Positions 27,114 through 36,063 of a DNA stretch of 64,000 nt are shown here, in pieces. Numbering within the stretch: the stretch's first letter is position 1; each line of letters opens with the position of its first letter. Under the pieces are notes generated by a model. It saw only the letters and a program-made list of their open reading frames with translations, was not told the DNA's origin and ran no database searches. Position numbers and translations under genes: made by a program. Source of the DNA: Pseudomonas frederiksbergensis (GTDB lineage Bacteria > Pseudomonadota > Gammaproteobacteria > Pseudomonadales > Pseudomonadaceae); assembly GCF_003732705.1 (NCBI RefSeq), contig NZ_MOBR01000040.1, positions 1 through 64,000 of the forward strand. The letters are read 5' to 3'.

Positions 27114-27941
27114 TCAGCCGATGATGAGTGTGCCGCTGGCGATCACTGCGCACGCCAGTATCCGGCGGGCGGTGAGCGTCTCGCCGAGAAACACATAGCC
27201 GATCAATGCCGCAAACAGCACGCTGGTTTCGCGCAATGCCGATACCGCGCCCAGGGGCGCTTCGTTCATGGCGTAGATGACCATTCCATACGCAAGCAAA
27301 GAGACCAGCCCGCCGACCAAAGCGGTCACGGTTCCAGGCCGGACGGAAAACAAGCTGCGGGTGTCACGTAGGCCGATGTAAACCACCGGCATCAGCACAC
27401 CCCACAGGGCGCACATCCACACCGTGTAGGCAAGCGACGCACCGGAGAGCCTGGCGCCGATGCCGTCGACCACGCTGTAGGCCGCGATAAAGCAGCCCGT
27501 TCCCAGCGCATAGGGCAGGCTGGGAACCGACAGAATGCGCCCTCTGAAAGCCAGCGAAATAATCCCGCCTGACACCAGCGCAATACCGAGTAACACGCCA
27601 GGCGTGATGCTTTCTCCGGCAAACACGGCGGCCCCCAAAGTGATCAGCACCGGCGACAATCCACGTGAAATCGGATAGATCTGCCCCAGGTCGCCGACGC
27701 GGTAACTGCGCACCAGAAACAGGTTGTAGCCCACATGCAGGAACCCCGAAAGCACCGCGTAGGCCCAGCTTTCAATCGCGGGGGACACCATGAACGTTGC
27801 GGCAACGACACTGGTGATGGCGATGGCAATGCACATCACCGTCATGGACCACAGCCGATCGGCGCCGCTGCGCAGCAGAGCGTTCCAGCTGGCATGCAGG
27901 AGCGCGGCGAAAAGCACGAGGAAGATGAGATGAATAGGCAT
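27114..27941 (-). CDS. EamA/DMT-superfamily transporter
   Basis: A 275-residue inner-membrane protein with ten hydrophobic spans in two EamA halves. It has RGLSPVLITLGAAVFAGE and ALRETSVLFAALIGYVFLGE, the duplicated motifs with the conserved final Glu. Such proteins export amino acids or other metabolites. Its start is 30 bases beyond the SDR gene, in the same orientation, so transcription runs from here into the SDR. Confidence 0.8.
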   Translation of the reverse strand: MPIHLIFLVLFAALLHASWNALLRSGADRLWSMTVMCIAIAITSVVAATFMVSPAIESWAYAVLSGFLHVGYNLFLVRSYRVGDLGQIYPISRGLSPVLITLGAAVFAGESITPGVLLGIALVSGGIISLAFRGRILSVPSLPYALGTGCFIAAYSVVDGIGARLSGASLAYTVWMCALWGVLMPVVYIGLRDTRSLFSVRPGTVTALVGGLVSLLAYGMVIYAMNEAPLGAVSALRETSVLFAALIGYVFLGETLTARRILACAVIASGTLIIG

Positions 27942-28015
27942 GCGCCACTTTAGGCAATCCGGCGCAGGGACTAAAGCGAAGTCTCCTCATCGAAGCATGA
28001 ACGTATTCTCATAAC

Positions 28016-28921
28016 TCACTCATCCGGTCGTTGGACTTTCAGTGCCTCGCTGACCAACCATTGGCGAAAGTTGGCGATGTGCGGTTGCGATTCAATGCCC
28101 TTGGGGCAGACGAAGTAGTAAGCCAATGGCGATGGAAGCGGCACATCAAACAGCCGCACCAAACGGCCATCGCTGATTTCGTTCTCGACATGCCCGCTGC
28201 GCACCAATGCAACGCCCTGGCCAAGCAAGGCCGCCTCGACCGTCATGTTGGTATCGGCAAATCTGACGCTCTCCTTAAGCGGCAAATAGGCCAGCCCGAC
28301 AGCTTGAAACCACACCTCCCACTTTGGCACCAACTCGGCGCCATCCCGCGTCAGCAGCGGGAAGTGCAACAAGTCTGCGGGGCTCTGCGGTGCTCCAACG
28401 CGTCGCAACAGTTCGGGACTGGCCACAGGAAATACCTGCTCCCCAAACAGGAACTCCGAATGCAGACCTGGGTAATTGCCCTTGCCGAGCCTGATCGCAA
28501 CATCAGCCTGGCCGTGAGAGAAGTGGATGATTTTATCCGTGGTGTCCAGCGAGACCAACAGCGCGGGGTGCTGACGAGAGAGACGCGGCAAGCGTGGCAG
28601 CAGCCATTTGAGCGCGAAGGAATAGGTGGTGCTGACGCTGAGTCGAACCCTGCCGTTTTGCTCGCGGAGATCACTCAAAGTCGCCTCCAAGCTGATGAAA
28701 AATTCACGCACGATGGGCGCCAGCGCAGCTCCCGCTGCCGTGAGGCGTAACGCCTTGCCACGTTCAAATAACTGCAGCCCCCAAAGCACCTCGAGATGCT
28801 TGAGCTGGTGACTGACCGCGCTTTGAGTAACATGCAGCTCCTGTGCGGCTGAAGTGAAGGTCAAGTGCCGGGTGGCAACTTCAAATGCGCGCAAGGTCGC
28901 GGTGGGCGGCAAGTCTCTCAT
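28016..28921 (-). CDS. LysR-family regulator, GcvA-like
   Basis: About 301 residues. The N-terminal helix-turn-helix (LRAFEVATRHLTFTSAAQELHVTQSAVSHQ in part) and the LFERGKALRLTAAG wing are those of GcvA/AmpR-like LysR regulators. The effector domain follows. The ATG at 28921 gives the usual MRDLPPTATLRAFE start. ATG 28957 would add 12 residues. It could control the EamA gene next to it, from which it is separated by only 75 bases in tandem. Confidence 0.82.
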   Translation of the reverse strand: MRDLPPTATLRAFEVATRHLTFTSAAQELHVTQSAVSHQLKHLEVLWGLQLFERGKALRLTAAGAALAPIVREFFISLEATLSDLREQNGRVRLSVSTTYSFALKWLLPRLPRLSRQHPALLVSLDTTDKIIHFSHGQADVAIRLGKGNYPGLHSEFLFGEQVFPVASPELLRRVGAPQSPADLLHFPLLTRDGAELVPKWEVWFQAVGLAYLPLKESVRFADTNMTVEAALLGQGVALVRSGHVENEISDGRLVRLFDVPLPSPLAYYFVCPKGIESQPHIANFRQWLVSEALKVQRPDE

Positions 28922-28957
28922 AAGGGCAGTATCCAGCGAGTTATCAGAAAAGCGCAT

Positions 28958-29384
28958 GCATGAACGCTAGCTCATGATAGAGCTAAACTCACTCGAAACG
29001 TCACTTGGGGACCATCACATCAGCGTAAGCGGCATCACCTGTTCTGCTCTGAGCGCAGGGGTTTTAACCAGCTACACATTTCAACGAATGTAGGGAAATC
29101 GAATTGGCTTGAGCGTCGTGCCATATGGCGGGCCATGAGGTGGGCCATGTTAATTTCAAATGTTTCGCAGTTGAATTCAATACTGCGGATGGGGGCACTG
29201 AAAAGAACTAAAACTGGTGCGCTAACGCGACTTGGTGAAGTAATCCTTCACTCTGTTTGGTGAACGTGGAGTTGTGTACAGCATCGACTGAACACTGTGC
29301 ATTTTGATCGTGCAGGAAGTTCTCTTTTGGTGATGACAAATGTATGGGAGATTGCCCAAACTGTCCCATGAGAGAATAATTGTA
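28958..29384. other. Gene-free stretch before the DUF4863 gene
   Basis: No convincing coding frame. AT-rich runs and several ttga sequences suggest a promoter region, but no clear -35/-10 pair can be named. Confidence 0.35.
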
Positions 29385-29915
29385 ATGAAACAGCGTGATG
29401 AACTGATTAGGCGGTGTGTTGAGTTTCTATCTGAAATCAAAGACAAGACTGCTGGCGCAAACATAGAACCCTGGCTTAATGACCATTACGGGCCTGACAC
29501 TGAAACTTACCAAAGAATCGCTGAACTGGTGAGAGAAGGTGTCGCGCAGGGATGGGTGGCTAACACTGAAATCAGTGGGTCGCATTATCGTCGCAGCCGT
29601 TTATGTGAACCGTCTGCGGAAACCTTTTACTTCAGCATCACCGCCGTCTATATGGACAGCAAAGGTCACGAACTGGATAACCCGCAGCACACATTTCGAG
29701 GGGATTATCACTGTCATCCCTACGGAGAACTCAACATGGTGATCCCGCTCGACGAGGACGCAGTCTTGGCCGGACCTCTTGGTTGGCAAGGCGCCGGCTG
29801 GACCGCCCCTGCACCTGGAAGCCATCACTATCCTGAAGTGAAGAACGGAGCATTGATTGCTTTCTTTTTTCTACCTGCGGGCCGAATTTCCTATGACGTT
29901 CAGGCAAATGGCTGA
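29385..29915 (+). CDS. DUF4863 protein, 4-hydroxylaminobenzoate lyase (PnbB)-like
   Basis: A 176-residue protein of the DUF4863 family. I recall this family to include PnbB, the 4-hydroxylaminobenzoate lyase that makes protocatechuate and ammonia. It has the conserved middle FRGDYHCHPYGELNMVIP and the end GSHHYPEVKNGALIAFFFLP, cupin-like. A gagagaa site precedes ATG 29385. The last codons overlap the chorismate-lyase gene (23 bases, or 8 if that starts at 29908), so translation is probably coupled. A PnbA-like nitroreductase lies 1.3 kb away, which supports the assignment. Enzyme activity is unproven. Confidence 0.65.
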   Translation: MKQRDELIRRCVEFLSEIKDKTAGANIEPWLNDHYGPDTETYQRIAELVREGVAQGWVANTEISGSHYRRSRLCEPSAETFYFSITAVYMDSKGHELDNPQHTFRGDYHCHPYGELNMVIPLDEDAVLAGPLGWQGAGWTAPAPGSHHYPEVKNGALIAFFFLPAGRISYDVQANG

Positions 29916-30480
29916 GTTGCAGGTGCGTGATCGTTTCTTGCAACCTGGGGCGCGCTGGCATATGGGTAGCGATTGTCATTCATTGATGAATCCAACCACC
30001 AGAAATTGGCTATTGGACCGAGGATCGCTGACCCGCCGCTTGAAACTTTTGTCCGGTAACGAATTTCAAGTCATTCCGTTGCGGAACGAGGCCGGGCCGC
30101 CCCAGCCAGCGGAGTGCAAGCTACTGGAACTGGAAACAGGCGCCATCGGCTGGACACGCGAGGTGTATCTGGCTGGGCTGGGGCGTCCTTGGGTTTTTGC
30201 ACGGTCTATCATTACTTCTCTTGATCGTGAGGCTGGTGATTCGCCTTTATTCGGATTAGGGGAAGTTCCCCTTGAAACTGTATTATTTGGCAACGCCCCT
30301 TATCAGAGAAGCGAGATTGAGGTGTGCCGGTATATGGAAAACGGGCAGGCAGGTCAACAGGACGCTGAACCGCTTTGGGCCAGACGACCAATATTCCGTC
30401 GGCAAAAAAATCGCATTCTTGTCCAGGAAATATTCCTGCCAGAACTTTGGGATGAACTGCGGAAGACAGAGTTTGTATAG
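29893..30480 (+). CDS. Chorismate lyase (UbiC-like) paralogue
   Basis: About 195 residues aligning along the whole length of UbiC, which splits chorismate into 4-hydroxybenzoate and pyruvate. It has WLLDRGSLTRRL (39-50), the active-site Arg89 in WTREVYL, PWVFARSII, the LGEVPLETVLF element and the catalytic Glu179 in QEIFLPELW. The ubiquinone ubiC of pseudomonads usually pairs with ubiA, so this looks like a second, specialised copy. It overlaps the DUF4863 gene, and a strong terminator follows. A shorter start at 29908 (MAELQVRD) is possible. Confidence 0.75.
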   Translation: MTFRQMAELQVRDRFLQPGARWHMGSDCHSLMNPTTRNWLLDRGSLTRRLKLLSGNEFQVIPLRNEAGPPQPAECKLLELETGAIGWTREVYLAGLGRPWVFARSIITSLDREAGDSPLFGLGEVPLETVLFGNAPYQRSEIEVCRYMENGQAGQQDAEPLWARRPIFRRQKNRILVQEIFLPELWDELRKTEFV

Positions 30481-30483
30481 TAG

Positions 30484-30528
30484 GAGGCGCGTATGGATTA
30501 TTACGCGCCTCTATACACCTTTTTTTAA
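30484..30528 (+). terminator. Terminator after the chorismate-lyase gene
   Basis: gaggcgcgta and tacgcgcctc form a ten-pair stem with an eight-base loop, followed eight bases later by seven T's. It ends the DUF4863-ubiC-like transcript before the convergent HD gene. Confidence 0.75.
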
Positions 30529-30551
30529 AACAGCGGGGCGAAGCAGTTTGC

Positions 30552-31199
30552 TTATCGATGTTCCCAATGTGAACAGAGGATGATGCTGCACAGATCTGTG
30601 CGCTTGAATTTAGGGTCCTTATAGGCAAGGAAGTCATCGTTGAAAGTGCCGAAGGTACTTTGGGGACGATGGTTCATTCCAAGGTAAAATTCGTCGATCA
30701 TCTTGTGAGCGAATCGGGCTTCCCGCGGATAGGCCGAAATCACCTCATCTCGTTGGTCGTCGGTAAATTCTTCAAAGCCACGTCCCGCGACGTCCATTCC
30801 TGCACCCGCCTGTAGAAGGGCGATCTCAGAATGCATGTGTTCCGGGATGCCCGGAGTGGTATGGAGCGCGATTGCGTTCCAGACCTTTTCCACATCCGTG
30901 GCGCAAATTCCATGACCGCGCAGAAAGTCACGTGCTGCGTTGGCGCCGTCTACCTCAAAGCGGAGCTGGCTGTTGTTGTACTTCGACGTCAGGCCGACAT
31001 CATGGAACATCGCCGCGGTATAGAGCAGTTCAGGGTCAAAAATCAGGTCCTTTCGTTTACCTGTCATCGCCCCCCAAAAGTAGACGCGTGTGGAGTGTGA
31101 AAACAGTAAATCACTTTCGGTGTCGCGAATGAGTTCAGTCACTTCCCGGGTCAGTTGGCTGTCGGGAATGCTTACTTTGAAACGTTCGGTCAGTGGCAT
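30552..31199 (-). CDS. HD-domain metal hydrolase, cyanamide-hydratase-like
   Basis: About 215 residues. Metal ligands of the HD fold are visible: His35 (FSHSTRVY), His66-Asp67 (MFHDVGL) and a later His in AIALHTTPGIPEH. The pattern resembles the small HD proteins annotated as cyanamide hydratase or phosphohydrolase-like. The substrate is unknown. The ATG at 31199 has a ggagag site. The stop codon of the nitroreductase gene lies 54 bases before it, so the two are likely co-transcribed, with this gene last. Confidence 0.7.
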   Translation of the reverse strand: MPLTERFKVSIPDSQLTREVTELIRDTESDLLFSHSTRVYFWGAMTGKRKDLIFDPELLYTAAMFHDVGLTSKYNNSQLRFEVDGANAARDFLRGHGICATDVEKVWNAIALHTTPGIPEHMHSEIALLQAGAGMDVAGRGFEEFTDDQRDEVISAYPREARFAHKMIDEFYLGMNHRPQSTFGTFNDDFLAYKDPKFKRTDLCSIILCSHWEHR

Positions 31200-31253
31200 G
31201 AGTGCGATCTCTCCAATACGCCAATACAGGTGTTGGTCGGGCTTCACAAACGT

Positions 31254-31958
31254 TTAGAAGCCGTGAAGCGAAGCAAACGCTTCGATTGAAGCCTTTGGCA
31301 TTTGCGGACGCCGCCGGGCCCATTGCGGATCACCAAACCCCATCGCCATGCCGCAGACCACCAACTCTTCAGAAGCCAGCGGCAAGCAGCTACGAAAAAC
31401 GGTGTGGTAACGAGCAAGGAACTCTTGCGTGCAGGTGTCCAGTCCTCGCGATTTGGCGGCGAGCATTATGTTCTGAATGAACATGCCCAGATCCAGCCAA
31501 CTGCCTTTTTCAAGCCGCCGATCAATGGTGAAAACCAACCCGACCGGTGCATCGAAGAAACGGCAGTTGCGTTCGGTCTGAGTCGCCCGTGAAGAAAGGT
31601 CATCATGAGCGATGCCCAATGAACCGTAGAAGATCGAACCGAACTCCCGGCGACGGGAAGCGTATGGCTCCGGCAATGGGTCCGGAAAGTAGCTGTATTC
31701 AGAAGAGGGTTGAGCCGGCTGTTTGTGCGCGGCGATGATGGCGCCTGTCAACGTGGCTTTGGCAGCCCCTGTGGTGACATAGACCTTCCACGGTTGCACA
31801 TTCGCTCCTGTGCCGGCATGACGCGCGGCATGGAGGATGGCTGTGATCACTTCAAGCTCGACTTCACGATTCAGGTAAAAGCGATTGGCAAATCGACTTA
31901 CCATGATCTGCTCGACTTCAGTCAGCTCAAGTATCGACTCGGTTTGGGCATCAGGCAT
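31254..31958 (-). CDS. Nitroreductase, PnbA-like
   Basis: A 234-residue FMN-dependent nitroreductase family protein. The flavin-site segments are SRFANRFYLNREVE, RHAGTGANVQPWKVYVTTG and, near the C-terminus, VCGMAMGFGD. The NANVQPW pattern and length suit the NfsB/4-nitrobenzoate reductase (PnbA) group, which reduces a nitro group to hydroxylamine. A DUF4863 (PnbB-like) gene lies nearby on the other strand. The LysR gene at 32092 lies upstream, in the same orientation. Substrate specificity is inferred. Confidence 0.7.
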   Translation of the reverse strand: MPDAQTESILELTEVEQIMVSRFANRFYLNREVELEVITAILHAARHAGTGANVQPWKVYVTTGAAKATLTGAIIAAHKQPAQPSSEYSYFPDPLPEPYASRRREFGSIFYGSLGIAHDDLSSRATQTERNCRFFDAPVGLVFTIDRRLEKGSWLDLGMFIQNIMLAAKSRGLDTCTQEFLARYHTVFRSCLPLASEELVVCGMAMGFGDPQWARRRPQMPKASIEAFASLHGF

Positions 31959-32091
31959 GATTCACGTCCAGTCATTTAACGTATTAAGGTCCTGACTACC
32001 CTACGTTGCAGATTTGCCGTCACTGAAGTGCAATTTTCATCACATGAAAATGCACACCGTGCATTCAGTTTACAATGACTGTCGGCGTAGG

Positions 32092-33054
32092 TTACGGTTC
32101 TACAATCTCCGCAGACGGTGCCGCATTGGATAGCATGCTGCGCAGCCAACTATGCCCTGGGTCGTGAGTATGTCGTTCATGCCAGACCATTTGCACGGCA
32201 CGTGGTGGGGCTTGCCAAGGCAGTTGCGAAGCGCACGCTACGCCTGATTGGTGGAACAGATTCGCCAGAGTGCTTGGAACGATCGCGGCCATTTCGGTGC
32301 CGGACAGCAGGCTTGGGACGGCAAGGAAATGCGGTTGCACCACCTTGATGTCGGGGTATTTTCCGATCGAAGCAAACGCGGCTGTCAGAGCGTCCCGGTC
32401 AAACATTTCAGTGCGCCGCGTCAAACCGCGTTCGGAGAATTCGCCATCTTCCGAGCTGCCTGTGGAGATGACCAAAAGCGGGAGGTTTGAAAGAGCGTCT
32501 AATCCTATCTTGCTGTCGGCGAGTGGGTGATTTTTGGCAATCACCATCATGTCGTGCTCCTTGAACAGCACTTGTTCGCGCAGCCGGTGAGGAATGCCAG
32601 AGAACGACCCAAGGGCAATGTCCACACGACCTACGTCAATCTGCGCGGTCAGGTCGATTCGGCTGGCGGGCAATACTGTGAAATTCGCGTAAGGCGCGAT
32701 GGTTGAAATCGTCCGTAAAAAGTTCGGCAGTATCACCGCTGTCATATGATCGGTCGCGGCAATACAGAACTGGCGATCGGTATGACTTGCATCAAACTCT
32801 CTGGGACCGACCGCACGCTCGATCGCTACCAAGGCATCTCGCACCAGCGGTGCCATTTCGAGTGCCCGAACGGTTGGCTCCATCCCGTTCGTCGTGCGCA
32901 CAAACAACTCATCGTTGAGCAGCGCCCGGAGTCGTGAAAGTGCATGACTGACCGCAGACGGGCTGAGACTGACGACTTCACTCGCCCGCAGGACATTTTT
33001 TTCCCGAATGATTGCGTCGAACACCCGTAGCAAATTCAAGTCCAGATTTCGCAT
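32092..33054 (-). CDS. LysR-family regulator (possible PnbR)
   Basis: About 320 residues. The N-terminal helix-turn-helix is MRNLDLNLLRVFDAI... with LRASEVVSLSPSAVSHALSRL, of the NodD/NahR-type LysR class. The NahR branch commonly senses aromatic acids. It lies 133 bases upstream of the nitroreductase in the same direction, so in a nitrobenzoate-type locus it is a candidate for the regulator PnbR (inference). The C-terminal domain is complete. Confidence 0.78.
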   Translation of the reverse strand: MRNLDLNLLRVFDAIIREKNVLRASEVVSLSPSAVSHALSRLRALLNDELFVRTTNGMEPTVRALEMAPLVRDALVAIERAVGPREFDASHTDRQFCIAATDHMTAVILPNFLRTISTIAPYANFTVLPASRIDLTAQIDVGRVDIALGSFSGIPHRLREQVLFKEHDMMVIAKNHPLADSKIGLDALSNLPLLVISTGSSEDGEFSERGLTRRTEMFDRDALTAAFASIGKYPDIKVVQPHFLAVPSLLSGTEMAAIVPSTLANLFHQSGVACASQLPWQAPPRAVQMVWHERHTHDPGHSWLRSMLSNAAPSAEIVEP

Positions 33055-33223
33055 TTCCAATTCACCACGTTTTCCGGCCTACCTACCTTTCATCCTGCCG
33101 TACCTGGGCATTTCGTTGGTACCAGCCCGATAAAAATTCTAGTCTGTTTCTCCGTCGCGCAAGCGGCACGGACGGGGTTTCGTCGAGGATGTGGGACGTA
33201 ATCCCCGCCATTGGCGTCAAGGT

Positions 33224-33644
33224 TTATGGCTTTGATTCGGTGGGTTGCACCAGTGTCTCCTTATCATTGGAAAGCAACCAGGCGACGAGGGAGGCGGGCT
33301 GGGAGGTGCTTGGATTGCGCGTTACCCCGATGCAACTGACCTGGCTCTTCATACCATGCTTGTCCGGCTTTGTAGAGCTGCGGTGGCTGGCCGTCGAGCG
33401 CCGACTCAATTTCACCGCTCAGCACAACGACAAATACATGCCCTGGATGTCGATGGGGAGTGGATGTGGCACCAGGCGCGAAATCGACACGAACGGCAGT
33501 GGCCTTCGCAAAAGCCTGTGGAGGCAACGCAGCTTGAGCGATCGGAGTAACGATTTCATCTCCCGCGCCACCGCCATGAGCCAGGGCAACTGTACTGAGC
33601 ATGCCTACGAACGTTGCACCGATTACTTTGACGAGCAAGTTCAT
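33224..33644 (-). pseudogene. Cupin gene with a frameshift
   Basis: An exported cupin protein (signal peptide LLVKVIGATFVGMLSTVALA, then HRHPGHVFVVVLSGEIESAL). Near 33329 the frame is shifted by an extra G in a four-G run. The normal ending TSQPASLVAWLLSNDKETLV is in another frame and stops at 33224. In frame, it ends abnormally at LPRRLVAFQ. The error may be real or a sequencing indel in the run. It follows the broken CMD-family gene by five bases. Confidence 0.7.
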
Positions 33645-33649
33645 GATGT

Positions 33650-34090
33650 TTACTCCGGCTGCATTGCGAAGCCAACGCCAAAGCGATTCCAGGCGTTGAT
33701 CGTGGCAATCACAAAGGTCAATTCCGCCAGCTCTTGGTCGTTGAAAGCGGCGGCGACTTCTTCGTAGATATCGTCTGGCGCATGAGTCGTTGCGACCAGC
33801 GTCAGCGTCTCGGTCCATAACAGGGCGGCGCGTTCTTGCTGATTGAAAAAAGGTGTTTCCTTTCAGGTACTCAAAGCTGCCAGGCGACGTAATGTTTCAC
33901 CTTGGTTAGCGGCATCCGTGGTATGCATATCAACGCAGTAGGCGCAGCCGTTGATTTGGGATGCCCGGATCCGTACCAACTCTCGTAATGAGAGTGGAAG
34001 CACCGATTCCGAAATGGCTTTTTCTAGCCCCATCATGGCCTTCATCGCCTGAGGAGCAGCGGCGTAATAGTTAAGGCGTTTTGAAGTCAT
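33650..34090 (-). pseudogene. Carboxymuconolactone decarboxylase/AhpD-family gene with an in-frame stop
   Basis: Reading through one stop gives about 146 residues of a CMD-domain protein. The redox-active CAYC with following His is in NGCAYCVDMHTTDA. A TGA after RRLAALST replaces the expected Trp (LST-stop-KETPFFNQQERAALLWTE). The rest of the frame is intact to the TAA at 33650. With the frameshifted cupin downstream it forms a once co-transcribed pair, divergent from the LysR gene at 34203. Such proteins handle peroxide or related stress. Confidence 0.75.
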
Positions 34091-34202
34091 TTCTTTTATC
34101 TCCAGTCAACCGAAGGTTTCGGCTCTGAAGCAACTGTATTGGCTGAAACTAACGAGATAAACTGGGGTAAATCGACTTCATTGTGCGAGAACTCGGATAA
34201 TA

Positions 34203-35123
34203 ATGGCTTTTGATCGATTGGAGGCGATGCGTGCGTTTTGCCGAATCGTCGAAACTGGAAATTTTACGCGCGCGGCGCACGCATTGAACGTGGCGAAAAC
34301 GACCATAACCGGCCAGATACAGGGCCTTGAGTCGCTGTTGTCGGTAAAGCTGTTGCACAGGACCACTCGAAGGGTAACTCCTACCACAGATGGTGCCGCA
34401 TACTATCCGCGTGCCCGCGCCGTACTCGATGATATCGACGAACTGGAAGTGTCCATTTCGCAGAGTCGTACCGAGGCGCGCGGGAGGGTGCGAGTGGAGA
34501 TGTCTTCTCCAGTCGGGACATGCCTCATCATTCCATCCCTACCTGACTTTTCGAAGTTGCATCCGAATATTCAACTGGACATCGGCTGTAGTGAACGCGT
34601 GGTCGATCTTGTGCAGGAGGGCATTGATTGTGCATTTCGAGGCGGGCCGATCACGGATGACGGACTGGTGTGCCGGCCGGTGGGACAGATGCGCTTCTGC
34701 TTGTGTGCATCATCCACGTACCTCAGGAATACTCCCCCAATATTGAAGCCAGAGGATTTAGTGCATCACCGGTACCTTGGTTTCACATTTCCAGGTTCGG
34801 GAAAACAGCTGACCCCAGTGCTGCGGAACGGGGGTAGAACGTTCGCGATTGATCAACTTCCGGCAATGCGTTTTAACCATGGGGACGCTTACATGACAGC
34901 CGGGCTGTCAGGACTTGGCATCATTTCCGTGCCTCTGGCGCAAGCAAACCCGTACTTTCAGTTGGGACAGTTGATACCGGTTCTACCTGACTGGAACTTA
35001 GGCGGCATGCCCATCAGTCTCGTCTATCCCTACTCGCGGCATTTATCAGCCAGGGTGAGGGTCTTTGCGGACTGGGCAGCAGCGTTGATGGCAAACGATC
35101 CTCATTGGAAGATAAACGCATGA
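34203..35123 (+). CDS. LysR-family regulator
   Basis: A 306-residue protein. The N-terminal HTH reads MAFDRLEAMRAFCRIVETGN and the RTTRRVTPTTDGAAYY wing follows. This is the common proteobacterial CrgA-like class. It is transcribed divergently from the CMD/cupin pair across 112 bases, so these broken genes were probably its target. The regulator itself appears intact. Confidence 0.82.
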   Translation: MAFDRLEAMRAFCRIVETGNFTRAAHALNVAKTTITGQIQGLESLLSVKLLHRTTRRVTPTTDGAAYYPRARAVLDDIDELEVSISQSRTEARGRVRVEMSSPVGTCLIIPSLPDFSKLHPNIQLDIGCSERVVDLVQEGIDCAFRGGPITDDGLVCRPVGQMRFCLCASSTYLRNTPPILKPEDLVHHRYLGFTFPGSGKQLTPVLRNGGRTFAIDQLPAMRFNHGDAYMTAGLSGLGIISVPLAQANPYFQLGQLIPVLPDWNLGGMPISLVYPYSRHLSARVRVFADWAAALMANDPHWKINA

Positions 35124-35393
35124 CCGCCCAGTAATTCGATGCAGCTCTAATTTGGCGCAAGCGTCGAGCAGATGAACTTGCGCGGTAACTTGTCTGTGAC
35201 ATGTCTGGGGTGTGCACTGGATACAGCAACGCAGCATCCAGCGATCCAACGTGTTTTTTAGCTGACAACGACCATGTATCGCGCCCTATGGCTCTATTTT
35301 GAACCTCTGCTCCTCGGTCCCGGTCATGTAGTTCACGTGACATCGATGCCTTTCCGCCGATGAGGTTCAGAAGGTAAGTATGTGGAGCGAACC

Positions 35394-35636
35394 ATGAACG
35401 AAGTCATCAATGATTTGCCCGAAGCCATCCGCGAGCAGGCTGAGAAAGTACTTGCTGAAATTGAAAGCGCTGGATCAATGATTTTGGCCATCAAGAGCGG
35501 CGCCCAGGCTTACGGATTCGTGCAGGGATTGGTCTGTGCAGGCGGTATCACAGCAGGCCAGGGAGAGGTACTTTCCGAGCTTTTTGACAAAACGGCCGAA
35601 AAAAGATTAAAAATTTTAACCCTCGGTTTGCCCTGA
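35394..35636 (+). CDS. Small conserved hypothetical protein
   Basis: An 80-residue soluble protein with no membrane segment. An ATG at 35394 has a ggagcga ribosome site. A GTG four codons upstream is inferior. It contains EAIREQAEKVLAEIESAG and an IKSGAQAYGFVQGL helix, so it is mainly alpha-helical. A weak hairpin (accctc-gagggt) around its stop may act as a terminator. Function unknown. It is followed after 31 bases by a lipoprotein gene. Confidence 0.55.
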   Translation: MNEVINDLPEAIREQAEKVLAEIESAGSMILAIKSGAQAYGFVQGLVCAGGITAGQGEVLSELFDKTAEKRLKILTLGLP

Positions 35637-35667
35637 GGGTATTGATGGAAATCAGTAAGGGGACAGG

Positions 35668-36063
35668 ATGAAAAAATTCATTTTCCTTATGGTGTTTGCC
35701 TCACTCTCCGCGTGCACCTCGACGTCGAAGTTGGCGGAAGACGGCGATCCGGTTCCAGCATCTCGCCTGTATGGCTACTTAAAAAAATCTGATGCTCAAC
35801 TGGTCGTCATACACGACTCAGTGCTGGATGGGGGCTGCATGATTCGTTTGTCCATTGATGGAAAGCCTGCGGCCGATATTTTCAACGGTGAGATTGCCCA
35901 CTTCGGCGTCACCATCGGAACACATAAACTCGTGGCTCGACCGCTCACAAAATGCAAGAAATCTGAGCTGAGCGAAGAGGCGATCAACGTGAAAGCAGGA
36001 GATGCTTTGCTTCGACGTATCGCCGGAACAGCCATCCAGTCAATTCCCCTCCCATCCCAGTGA
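35668..36063 (+). CDS. Lipoprotein, hypothetical
   Basis: A 131-residue exported lipoprotein. The lipobox LSAC ends at Cys16 after a hydrophobic signal (KKFIFLMVFASLSA). The mature part has a beta-rich domain with GGCMIRLSIDGKPAADIFNGE, resembling 3-domain carboxypeptidase-regulatory-like or DUF2846 folds. A gggg ribosome site precedes the ATG. The function is not known. Confidence 0.65.
   Translation: MKKFIFLMVFASLSACTSTSKLAEDGDPVPASRLYGYLKKSDAQLVVIHDSVLDGGCMIRLSIDGKPAADIFNGEIAHFGVTIGTHKLVARPLTKCKKSELSEEAINVKAGDALLRRIAGTAIQSIPLPSQ

Noticed and set aside
33650-34090. Selenocysteine or stop-codon read-through at the TGA in the CMD gene
   Set aside because: The replaced residue is a plain Trp, the context shows no Sec element, and the neighbouring cupin gene is also broken, so decay is simpler.
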